7,284 nt of DNA from Mycobacterium sp. (GCA_019246375.1 JAFAQO010000112.1:1-7284); one strand, 5' to 3'; counted from the stretch's first letter, positions 1 to 6,377 are shown. A program made the numbers and translations. The notes: generated by a model from the sequence alone, not told the origin.

Positions 1-1348
1 TGGTGAACTCGATGCACGGGCCAACCGATGGGGACGCGCGCTGGCGACAGCCGGCGCTGAGTCCGGTTCACTTGTGGCGCTTGCTATTCCCAATTCCGAG
101 GAGCTGGTGCTCGCCGCGTTGGGGTGCTGGAAGATCGGCGCTGTCCCGGTCCCGATGCGCTGGGATCTGCCGGACTGGGAGCGATCGCGCGTGCTCGACG
201 TGATCGATCCGGCCGTGCTCGTCGACGAAGAGCACGTCTCGGCGCTGGCCTCGTGCGCCGCACGTGAATCCGAAATGCCGCTGCCGGTAGCGGTTTCGCC
301 TATGGTCAACGGAATCTGCAGCAGCGGTTCGACCGGTGTGCCCAAAGTGATCCTCAGTCTTGCCCAAGCCCTTTGGACACCCGAACACAGCGTGCCGTTT
401 ATGGCGGCCTGGACGCCGGTGCCGCAACCGCAGACGATCCTCGTGCCCGGACCGATGTACCACACAAACGGTTTTGCCCCGCTGAACAACCTGTTGGGCG
501 GTGACCGTTTGGTGGTGCTGGAGAAGTTCGACGCGGCACTGGTGCTGGACACGATCGAGCGGTATCGGGTCACCAACTTCACCGCCACGCCGACGATGCT
601 CGGGCGGATCGCTGCTCTGCCCGATGTACGCCAGCGCGATTTGTCCAGTGTCGTCTGGATCTTGCAGGGCGCCGCCCTGATGCCGCCCGCGCTGCTGCAC
701 GCCTGGTTCGACCTGCTCAGCCCCGAGCAGGTCGTGATGGCCTACGGGATGACCGAGAACCTCGGGCTGACCGCATTGCGCGGCGACGAGTGGCTGAGTC
801 ATCCGGGCAGTATTGGCCGCGGTTTCCGGGGTACCGAGATCCGGATCCTCGACACCGACGGCAGACCTCTCGGCCCCGATGAGCAAGGCGAGGTCTATCT
901 GCGCGCACCGATGAGCGCGGGGTACCGCTATCTGGGCGGGGCGCCGCCGTTGCCGTCGACTGCGGACGGCTTTCGGTCCGCCGGCGATATCGGTCACCTC
1001 GACGACGAGGGTTATCTCTACATCGCCGACCGGCGCGCCGACATGATCATCACCGGCGGCGCCAACGTCTTTCCCGCGGAGGTCGAGTGCGCGCTGGCCG
1101 AGTACGACGACATCGCCGACGTCATCGTGATCGGACTCGCCGACCCGGAATGGGGCCGCCGAGTGCATGCCGTCGTGCAACTCGCCGACCCCTTGAAGCC
1201 GCTGACAGAGCAGCAGGTGATCCGGTACGCGAAGAGCCGGCTTGCCGCCTACAAGGTGCCTAAGACCGTGGAGTTCGTCGACGAGCTCCCCCGCACCGCG
1301 GCGACCAAGATCAACCGCTCAGCGATGATCCAAGCCAGGGGCGGTTGA
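1..1348 (+). CDS. AMP-dependent acyl-CoA synthetase/ligase (5'-partial)
   Basis: ATP-dependent ligase of the ANL superfamily that would activate a carboxylic acid to its acyl-CoA through an acyl-adenylate; cytoplasmic. The reading frame is open from base 2 to the TGA at 1346-1348, giving 448 visible residues. A GTG at 74 is internal: the 24 codons before it already read as family sequence (ELDARANRWGRALA...), so the true start lies left of the window, perhaps 30-60 residues upstream. Motifs in visible numbering: P-loop-like A3 SSGSTGVPK (about 107-115), A5 YGMTE (248-252), A7 SAGDIG (326-331), A8 RRADMIITGGANVFPAEVE (344-362), and A10 PRTAATKINR (430-439) with catalytic-type Lys436. The glycine usually preceding that lysine is Thr here. 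It resembles mycobacterial proteins annotated as FadD or 'bile acid-CoA ligase'; that substrate label is only a family memory. It is followed, 98 bases on, by the regulator, and probably belongs to the same catabolic locus. Confidence 0.93.
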   Translation, partial: GELDARANRWGRALATAGAESGSLVALAIPNSEELVLAALGCWKIGAVPVPMRWDLPDWERSRVLDVIDPAVLVDEEHVSALASCAARESEMPLPVAVSPMVNGICSSGSTGVPKVILSLAQALWTPEHSVPFMAAWTPVPQPQTILVPGPMYHTNGFAPLNNLLGGDRLVVLEKFDAALVLDTIERYRVTNFTATPTMLGRIAALPDVRQRDLSSVVWILQGAALMPPALLHAWFDLLSPEQVVMAYGMTENLGLTALRGDEWLSHPGSIGRGFRGTEIRILDTDGRPLGPDEQGEVYLRAPMSAGYRYLGGAPPLPSTADGFRSAGDIGHLDDEGYLYIADRRADMIITGGANVFPAEVECALAEYDDIADVIVIGLADPEWGRRVHAVVQLADPLKPLTEQQVIRYAKSRLAAYKVPKTVEFVDELPRTAATKINRSAMIQARGG

Positions 1349-1389
1349 TCGCGCGGGCGGAAGCCGGGCCCACCGATATCGCTACGATC

Positions 1390-1408
1390 GCGGTAACCTC
1401 GTTCTCAA
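1390..1408. promoter_or_regulatory. Possible degenerate operator copy upstream of the TetR-hotdog gene
   Basis: The 98-base gap between the ligase stop and the regulator start contains GCGGTAACCTCGTTCTCAA. It matches the 19-base palindrome at 2529-2547 at 13 of 19 positions, sharing the block GGTAAC plus TC and TT at the same spacing. Only the left half-site is well kept; the right arm is degenerate. Its location 39-57 bases before the regulator's start codon would fit autoregulation by a TetR protein. This is inference from similarity and position; a chance match is possible. Confidence 0.35.
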
Positions 1409-1427
1409 AGCGCCATCAGCGCGCAGC

Positions 1428-1436
1428 GGAGGAGGA
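1428..1436 (+). promoter_or_regulatory. Strong ribosome binding site that sets the TetR-hotdog start
   Basis: GGAGGAGGA is a strong purine-rich Shine-Dalgarno match ending 10 bases before the ATG at 1447. The same frame is open further upstream to a TTG at 1345 that overlaps the ligase stop, but that start has no comparable binding site and would add 34 residues with no TetR-family look. The ATG at 1447 is therefore preferred. Confidence 0.75.
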
Positions 1437-1446
1437 CAAAAGGCCC

Positions 1447-2475
1447 ATGGCCGGCTCGGACGACGCCGAGGTAACGCGCGGCGACCGCTTCATCAAGACC
1501 GCGGTCGCCATTCTGGGCGAAACCGGGCGCACCGACTTCACCGTGCAAGAGGTCGTCGGACGCTCCAAGACATCCCTGCGGGCCTTCTACCAGCATTTCA
1601 GTAGTAAGGACGAATTACTGCTGGCCCTGTTCGAACGGACCATGGTGCAGTCGGCGGAGACCTGGCGCGCCGAAACCACCGGAATGGACAGCAGCGCGGC
1701 GCTGAAATTGGTCATCGACCGGGTCAGTGCGCAACCGGAATCGAGCACGCAGGACAGCCTCAATCGAGCGTTGAGTCTGTACAACCAACATCTGGCCGAA
1801 ACCCGGCCCCGGGATTACGCCCGGGTGTTGTCTCCCCTGCATGAGCTCATCGGTGACATCGTCGAGCGCGGCATCACCGAGGGCGTGTTCAGGCCCGGGC
1901 TCGACGTTGGTGCCGCGGCAGCCATCGTCATGCAAACGCTTTTGGGCGCAATGCGTTTGCATTGGCTGGGCGCTGAGTTGACCGGAACGCCGGTCGACGC
2001 CGCCCAGTTGTACGACTTCTGTATCTGCGCCCTCGGCGCCGGCGACGGCTCAGCCGAAAAAGACGCCGACCAAGAGCTGACGCCGTCGTCGCTGGCCGAG
2101 CTGTTCACTCGGATCGGATTGCGGGAGACCGCCCATGCCGACGACGAATACGCCATGGAAATGCCGGTCCGGCCGCAAGTGGTCAATACCGCCGGCGCCA
2201 TCCAGGGCGGGCTGATCGCGACGCTCGCCGATGTGGCGGGCGGGACCCTTGGCCTTCGTTATCTTGCACCGGGTACCGGCCTTACCACTACCGACCTGTT
2301 CATCCGCTACCTGCAGCCGATCACCGAAGGTTCAGCACGAGCGGTCGCCAGGATTCTGCGGGCCGGTCGCCGCACCGTCGTGGCTCAGGTGGACATTTTC
2401 CGCAGCGGCGACGACGAACTGGCCGCAACCGCCACGGTGAACTTCGCCGTGGTCAAGCGTGGCCGGGGGCAGTGA
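1447..2475 (+). CDS. TetR-family regulator fused to a C-terminal PaaI-like hotdog (thioesterase) domain
   Basis: Predicted 342-residue DNA-binding regulator. Residues about 12-60 form a typical TetR N-terminal helix-turn-helix: GDRFIKTAVAIL, then FTVQEVVGRSKTSLRAFYQHF and SSKDELL. Residues about 65-197 are helical and match a normal TetR ligand-binding and dimerisation domain, so a complete TetR (about 200 residues) is present. After a short polar linker (about 199-212) a second domain of about 130 residues reads as a hotdog thioesterase of the PaaI type: VVNTAGAIQGGLIATLADVAGG (245-266), TTTDLFIRYLQPI, and a terminal strand ELAATATVNFAVV. The Asp in the PaaI catalytic position is kept (Asp262), while the usual HGG histidine is Gln253. 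The frame is continuous, so this is a real fusion unless the sequence contains an error. By inference it senses an acyl-CoA or related ligand and represses its neighbours, like FapR in principle; it might also hydrolyse a thioester. Candidate operators flank it (1390-1408 and 2526-2550). Confidence 0.88.
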   Translation: MAGSDDAEVTRGDRFIKTAVAILGETGRTDFTVQEVVGRSKTSLRAFYQHFSSKDELLLALFERTMVQSAETWRAETTGMDSSAALKLVIDRVSAQPESSTQDSLNRALSLYNQHLAETRPRDYARVLSPLHELIGDIVERGITEGVFRPGLDVGAAAAIVMQTLLGAMRLHWLGAELTGTPVDAAQLYDFCICALGAGDGSAEKDADQELTPSSLAELFTRIGLRETAHADDEYAMEMPVRPQVVNTAGAIQGGLIATLADVAGGTLGLRYLAPGTGLTTTDLFIRYLQPITEGSARAVARILRAGRRTVVAQVDIFRSGDDELAATATVNFAVVKRGRGQ

Positions 2476-2525
2476 GCCGTCGGCTGAACAATTCCGCCTC
2501 GACTCCCATTACCGTCGGACGGGCA

Positions 2526-2550
2526 CAAGTGGTAACGTCATTACCACCTG
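2526..2550. promoter_or_regulatory. Inverted-repeat operator candidate upstream of the amidohydrolase
   Basis: The core GTGGTAACGTCATTACCAC (2529-2547) consists of two perfect 7-base arms, GTGGTAA and TTACCAC, around a 5-base spacer. The symmetry continues outward with CA/TG at 2526-2527 and 2549-2550, and inward with a G/C pair around the central T. Of the 12 pairs in the 25-base span, 10 are complementary. It lies in the 113-base gap after the regulator stop and ends 38 bases before the amidohydrolase ATG. Length and symmetry are typical of TetR-family operators. It does not look like the mycobacterial KstR or KstR2 sites. No convincing -35/-10 pair could be assigned beside it. Confidence 0.65.
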
Positions 2551-2576
2551 CTACTGAGCCACTAAAAGACTGCTGC

Positions 2577-2583
2577 AAGGAGA
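2577..2583 (+). promoter_or_regulatory. Ribosome binding site that sets the amidohydrolase start
   Basis: AAGGAGA lies 5 bases before the ATG at 2589. It supports that start over an in-frame GTG at 2472, which overlaps the regulator stop and whose 39-codon extension would read through the palindromic operator. Confidence 0.75.
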
Positions 2584-2588
2584 TCGCC

Positions 2589-3782
2589 ATGCCGTCTCGC
2601 GAGCTTCCCTTCCCCGTATTCGACGCCGACAACCACCTGTACGAGCCGCAGGAGGCGCTGACCAAGTTCCTGCCGGAGAACCGCAAGCGTGCGATCGACT
2701 ACGTGCAGGTCCGCGGCCGCACCAAGATCGTGGTGCGCGGCCACATCAGCGACTACATCCCCAACCCGACCTTCGAGGTGGTGGCCCGTCCCGGTGCGCA
2801 GGAGGAGTACTTCCGCCACGGCAGCGGCGGCAAGAGCTACCGGGAAATGATGGGTGAGCCGATGAAGGCGATCCCCGCTTTCCGCGAGCCGGGCCCGCGG
2901 CTGGAGGTCATGGACGAGCTCGGCCTCGACTACGCGCTGATGATCCCGACGCTGGCCAGCCTGGTCGAGGAGCGGATGAAAGACGACCCGGAGCTGACCC
3001 ACGACGTCATTCACGCCCTCAACCAATGGATGTACGAAACTTGGTCGTTCAACTACGAGGAGCGCATCTTCTCCACGCCGATCGTCACCCTGCCCATCGT
3101 CGAGCGTGCCCTGGAAGAACTGGAGTGGTGTCTGGAGCGGGGCGCGCGCACCGTGCTGGTCCGGCCGGCCCCCGTGCCGGGCTACCGGGGTAGTCGGTCC
3201 CCCGGGCTCGAGGAGTTCGACCCGTTCTGGCAGGCCTGCATCAAAGCCGAAATACCGGTGACGATGCACGCCTCGGACAGTGGCTACTCAGAGTTCATGA
3301 ACGTATGGGAACCCGGCGACGAGTTCCTGCCGTTCCGGCCCACAGCGTTTCGAATGCTGGCGATGGGCCATCGGCCGATTGAAGACGCGATGGGTGCGAT
3401 GGTCTGCCACGGCGCGCTGTCGCGCAACCCCGAGCTGCGGCTCCTGTCGATCGAGAACGGCGCGGATTGGGTGCCTGACCTGTTCAAGAAACTCAAGGGT
3501 GTCTATAAGAAGATGCCGAGCGCGTTCAGCGAAGATCCCATCGAGGCGTTCAAGCGCTGCATCTACATCAGCCCGTTCTGGGAAGACCGGTTCGTCGACA
3601 TCGTCAAGATGGTGGGCTCCGACCGAGTGGTGTTCGGGTCCGACTGGCCGCACCCCGAGGGCCTGGCTGACCCACTGACCTTCGTCGATGAACTCACCGA
3701 ACTCGACCAGGAAGACGTCGAGAAGATCATGGGCGGCAACATGATGAAGGTGATGAAGGTCGCCAAACCAGTGAGCGCCTAA
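2589..3782 (+). CDS. Amidohydrolase_2 (ACMSD-like metal-dependent hydrolase/decarboxylase)
   Basis: 397-residue cytoplasmic TIM-barrel protein of the amidohydrolase_2 (PF04909) type. Family members hydrolyse or decarboxylate small acids using a divalent metal; the reaction here is unknown. Visible metal-site elements in order: FDADNHLYEP (11-20), where the family's D-x-H-x-H reads D12-x-D14-x-H16; TMHASD with His227 on a later strand; MVCHG with His274; LLSIENGADW (285-294); and VVFGSDWPHPEG with Asp352 (347-358), the barrel-end aspartate. An acidic residue-x-His first motif also occurs in decarboxylases of this family such as gamma-resorcylate decarboxylase, so a decarboxylase or C-C hydrolase role is plausible but not proven. 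There is no signal peptide. The codons are almost all G/C-ending. The gene has its own ribosome site and operator candidate upstream, and the next gene starts 31 bases after its stop, so the two are probably cotranscribed. Confidence 0.9.
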   Translation: MPSRELPFPVFDADNHLYEPQEALTKFLPENRKRAIDYVQVRGRTKIVVRGHISDYIPNPTFEVVARPGAQEEYFRHGSGGKSYREMMGEPMKAIPAFREPGPRLEVMDELGLDYALMIPTLASLVEERMKDDPELTHDVIHALNQWMYETWSFNYEERIFSTPIVTLPIVERALEELEWCLERGARTVLVRPAPVPGYRGSRSPGLEEFDPFWQACIKAEIPVTMHASDSGYSEFMNVWEPGDEFLPFRPTAFRMLAMGHRPIEDAMGAMVCHGALSRNPELRLLSIENGADWVPDLFKKLKGVYKKMPSAFSEDPIEAFKRCIYISPFWEDRFVDIVKMVGSDRVVFGSDWPHPEGLADPLTFVDELTELDQEDVEKIMGGNMMKVMKVAKPVSA

Positions 3783-3783
3783 A

Positions 3784-3813
3784 GTCGGTGCTGCGCCCGG
3801 TAGGGTCACCGAC
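3784..3813 (+). promoter_or_regulatory. Stem-loop enclosing the crotonase ribosome site
   Basis: GTCGGTG (3784-3790) and CACCGAC (3807-3813) are perfect complements, separated by a 16-base loop that contains the purine-rich GGTAGGG (3799-3805), the probable ribosome site. The ATG at 3814 follows the stem directly. The hairpin fills the whole gap between the amidohydrolase stop and the crotonase start. It could modulate translation or protect the transcript end. There is no U-tract, so it is not a standard intrinsic terminator. Confidence 0.45.
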
Positions 3814-4662
3814 ATGCAGCAGCGCATCCTCGAAGCGGTCATCTATCAACGGGATCCGCCGATTGCGCGGATTATCCTGAATCGGGTCGATAAGGCCAAC
3901 ACCAAGGACTCGCGCCTAGTGCGTGAAGTCGACGATTGTCTCCACGAGGCCGACCGCGACGGCGAGATCAAGGTGGTAATCCTCAAGGCCAACGGCGACG
4001 GCTTCTGCGGCGGCCACGTAGCCCGCTGGGATCCGCACGAAAACCCGTATCCCGAGTTCGGCACCACGTTCGAGGAGCTTTACAAGGGCACCGCCGACCT
4101 GTTTTTGTGGCCGACGCTTTATCTGTGGGAATTCCCGAAGCCGACGATCTCGCAGATCCATGGCTATTGCGTGGGCGGTGGGATTTATTTGGGCCTGCTG
4201 ACGGACTTCTGCGTGGCGTCGGAGGACGCGTATTTCCAGATGCCGCTTGCGCAGAGTTTGGGTGAGCCCGGTGGGCACACCATGATCGAGCCGTGGTTGA
4301 TGATGAACTGGCATCGCACCATGGACTGGCTTTTGTTGGCGCCCACGCTATCCGCACAGGAGGCGCTAGAGTGGGGACTGCTCAATAAGGTCGTGCCGCG
4401 AGACGATCTCGAAGAGACCGTTGAGGCCATGGCGCGCAAGATCGCTCAGATTCCGTTGACCACGTTGATGGCCGTGAAGAACAACGTGAAGCGGGCCTGG
4501 GAATTGATGGGCATGCGCGTCCACCTACAGGTCAGCCACATCCTGACGAACATGGTCGGCGCAGCATCCGATGTTCAGGCACGGCGAGCCGAGCTCATGC
4601 AATCAGGCCTGAACCCACGCGATTTCGTCGGGCGCAACGACGAACCGGACAGCGACAGTTAG
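3814..4662 (+). CDS. Crotonase-fold protein (enoyl-CoA hydratase/isomerase family), non-canonical active site
   Basis: 282-residue crotonase-superfamily protein acting on a CoA thioester. Oxyanion-hole elements are present: GDGFCGGH (61-68, Gly66 at the peptide-NH position) and KPTISQIHGYCVGGG (109-123). In rat mitochondrial hydratase the catalytic glutamates sit two residues after the GGG (Glu144) and 20 residues later in a QPE motif (Glu164). Here these positions are Tyr125 (GGGIY) and Leu145 (QMPL), so ordinary hydration is unlikely by the classical mechanism. Nearby candidates for a different chemistry are His68, Asp131, Glu151 and His155 in GEPGGH. The segment between the two oxyanion loops is rich in Trp, Tyr and Phe, suggesting a bulky substrate. 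The C-terminal helix region (about 205-270) is complete. It ends with tandem in-frame stops TAG TAG (4660-4665). It uses several TTG, TTT and TAT codons, unlike the amidohydrolase before it. It could be a hydrolase, ring-cleaving enzyme, isomerase or lyase. Confidence 0.88.
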   Translation: MQQRILEAVIYQRDPPIARIILNRVDKANTKDSRLVREVDDCLHEADRDGEIKVVILKANGDGFCGGHVARWDPHENPYPEFGTTFEELYKGTADLFLWPTLYLWEFPKPTISQIHGYCVGGGIYLGLLTDFCVASEDAYFQMPLAQSLGEPGGHTMIEPWLMMNWHRTMDWLLLAPTLSAQEALEWGLLNKVVPRDDLEETVEAMARKIAQIPLTTLMAVKNNVKRAWELMGMRVHLQVSHILTNMVGAASDVQARRAELMQSGLNPRDFVGRNDEPDSDS

Positions 4663-4676
4663 TAGCGCGAGCCCAG

Positions 4677-6377
4677 TCAGCGGTTCATCTCGCCGGCGAG
4701 CCTACGACCGGCGGCATGGCGGGCCGCGACGTAGCCGAACACCATCGTGTTTGCGATGCTCCCGCCCGCGCCCAAATACGTTCGGCCCATCACCGTGGCG
4801 GTGATATTTCCGGTGGCGTAGAGTCCGTCGATCACCCGGTCGTGCTCGTCGAGGACCTGCGCGTACTCGTTGGTGATTACGCCGCCACATGTTCCGACGT
4901 CGGCCGGATACACCTTGGTTGCGTAGTACGGCGCACGGTCGAGTGGACCGACTGAGGCGTTCGGCCGATACCCGGGATCGCCAAGGCAGTCGTTGTACGC
5001 CGACTGGCCTCGGCCGAAATCGGGGTCCAGGCCCTTGGCCGCGAACCGGTTGAACCGCTGGATAGTGCTCGCCAGCGCGCCCGCAGGGATGTCGATCTGG
5101 CGTGCCAGGTCGCCGATGGTGTCGCCCCGTTTGACGGCGCCCCGCTCGATCAGTTCTTCGGGCAGGCGATGCTTCTTGAATGGGTTTGCCCCCGCAACAT
5201 ACCTACCCACATAACCTTCGTCGAAGATCATCCAGCACGGCACCGCCTTGTTGGCGTACATCGCCTTGCCGACCTCAACATAGGAGTTCGACTCGTTGCA
5301 AAACCGCCGACCGGTCGAGTCGACGTAGATGGCGCCGGGTCGCTGTCGCCCTGAGCCGAGTGACGCAGCTGCAGCACCGCCCTGGGCGATGAAAACCGAA
5401 GGCAGCCACCAAGCCTCGTCCAACAGGTCGGTTTTCGCGCCCAGGCCTATCGCGGTCTGCAGCACCTCACCCGTGTCGCCCGCGTTCGCGATCGACCACT
5501 GCCCCTCATTGGGCTGGTCGCCGCTGTAGCGGCGGCGCATGTCCGCGTTGTGGCTGAAGCCGCCGGCGGCGAGCAGAACTCCCTTGCGTGCCTCGATGTT
5601 CAGCGATGAGCCGTCGCGACTGATGCGCGCGCCGACGATCTGGCCGTCCTCGACGATGAGATCCTCTATCGCGGTGCTTATCCAGAGCGGCGGCTCGCCA
5701 CCGCCGAGATCCATCAAAATCTTCAGCATCTGGCCAATGAGGGACGCGCCGTTGGTGAGGATCTCGCGACGCCGGATGCGCGCCGCCGCGGTGCGCAGGA
5801 ACACCCGCATTGCCACGGTGAATGCGCGCGGGGTCCGGTTGTAGTACTGCACCGAGCGCAGCTCGTTGGTCTTCACTACGTAACCCCCGTAGTTCTTGCC
5901 CAGCGACGGCTGCACCCGCTCGCTCCAGTTGCCCAGCTCGGCGGCGTCGAACGGAATGCCCTCGACGGCGCGACCGGCGGCGTTGCCGCCCTTGTGATTG
6001 GGGTAGTAGTCGCTCCAGCCGGGGCATCGCACGAGGCGAACGCCCTTGCGCAGCAGGAAGTTGATCATTTCGGAGCCTGCGGTGAGGAACATCTCGCGGC
6101 GCGCCGGCGATGATGCCGCACCGATGTCACCAACGACGTCGGCGAAGTAGGCCAGGCCCTCCTCGTGCGAATCAGCGATACCGTCCATCCGCATCAACGG
6201 GTTGTTCGGCAACCACACCATGCCACCAGACATCCCCGTAGACCCGCCCACTAAGGCCTGTTTTTCGACGATCAGCGGCTGCAGTCCGGCATCAAGCGCG
6301 GCCAGCGCCGCCACCATTCCCCCGCCGCCGCTGCCTGCAATGAGCAGGTCGACGGAGTGGTCCCACCGGCCAGTCAT
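4677..6377 (-). CDS. FAD-binding dehydrogenase of the 3-ketosteroid delta1-dehydrogenase (KstD)/fumarate reductase flavoprotein family
   Basis: 566-residue flavoprotein (PF00890 type) expected to introduce a double bond next to a ring ketone, passing electrons to FAD. The N-terminus has the Rossmann signature DLLIAGSGGGGMVAALAAL with acidic Glu38 in IVEK. The C-terminal FAD segment GLYATGNITATVMGRTYLGAG (518-538) is present. The KstD catalytic tyrosines of Rhodococcus (Tyr119, Tyr318, Tyr487 with Gly491) appear to have counterparts: DYYP (Tyr124/125), NESNSY (Tyr366), and YLGAG (Tyr534 and Gly538). The last interval is 168 residues here against 169 there. The protein is about 55 residues longer than typical KstD, mostly between the first two tyrosines. 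Its ATG (6377-6375) overlaps the stop of the upstream oxygenase gene as ATGA, so translation is probably coupled. It converges on the crotonase gene with only 14 bases between stops. A steroid-like substrate is likely but unproven; related enzymes also act on other cyclic ketones. Confidence 0.9.
   Translation of the reverse strand: MTGRWDHSVDLLIAGSGGGGMVAALAALDAGLQPLIVEKQALVGGSTGMSGGMVWLPNNPLMRMDGIADSHEEGLAYFADVVGDIGAASSPARREMFLTAGSEMINFLLRKGVRLVRCPGWSDYYPNHKGGNAAGRAVEGIPFDAAELGNWSERVQPSLGKNYGGYVVKTNELRSVQYYNRTPRAFTVAMRVFLRTAAARIRRREILTNGASLIGQMLKILMDLGGGEPPLWISTAIEDLIVEDGQIVGARISRDGSSLNIEARKGVLLAAGGFSHNADMRRRYSGDQPNEGQWSIANAGDTGEVLQTAIGLGAKTDLLDEAWWLPSVFIAQGGAAAASLGSGRQRPGAIYVDSTGRRFCNESNSYVEVGKAMYANKAVPCWMIFDEGYVGRYVAGANPFKKHRLPEELIERGAVKRGDTIGDLARQIDIPAGALASTIQRFNRFAAKGLDPDFGRGQSAYNDCLGDPGYRPNASVGPLDRAPYYATKVYPADVGTCGGVITNEYAQVLDEHDRVIDGLYATGNITATVMGRTYLGAGGSIANTMVFGYVAARHAAGRRLAGEMNR

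Noticed and set aside
68..1180. Long open frame of 370 codons on the minus strand, antisense to the ligase
   Set aside because: It is the mirror of a high-GC coding frame, rich in Arg, His, Gly and Asp with no recognisable motif, while the plus-strand frame has all ligase motifs.
1345..1446. Extension of the regulator to the TTG at 1345, overlapping the ligase stop
   Set aside because: No ribosome site supports it, the extra 34 residues do not resemble TetR sequence, and a strong GGAGGAGGA site points to the ATG at 1447.
1470..1475. GGTAAC just inside the regulator coding region, considered as a third operator copy
   Set aside because: Only six bases match and the downstream TC/TT positions and second arm are absent.
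2472..2588. Extension of the amidohydrolase to the GTG at 2472
   Set aside because: It would translate through the palindromic operator, adds non-family residues, and lacks the well-placed AAGGAGA found before the ATG at 2589.
2562..3269. Open frame of 235 codons on the minus strand, antisense to the amidohydrolase
   Set aside because: Low-complexity His/Arg/Val/Leu-rich translation typical of a shadow frame; the plus-strand protein is clearly real.
3973..3979. Exact operator half-site GTGGTAA inside the crotonase gene
   Set aside because: There is no second arm at the right spacing and it encodes conserved core residues (VVI), so it is most likely chance.
4689..4700. Perfect 12-base palindrome CTCGCCGGCGAG near the convergent gene ends, considered as a shared terminator
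   Set aside because: It has no loop and no U-tract, lies inside the last codons of the dehydrogenase gene, and GC-rich self-complementary words are common at this base composition.
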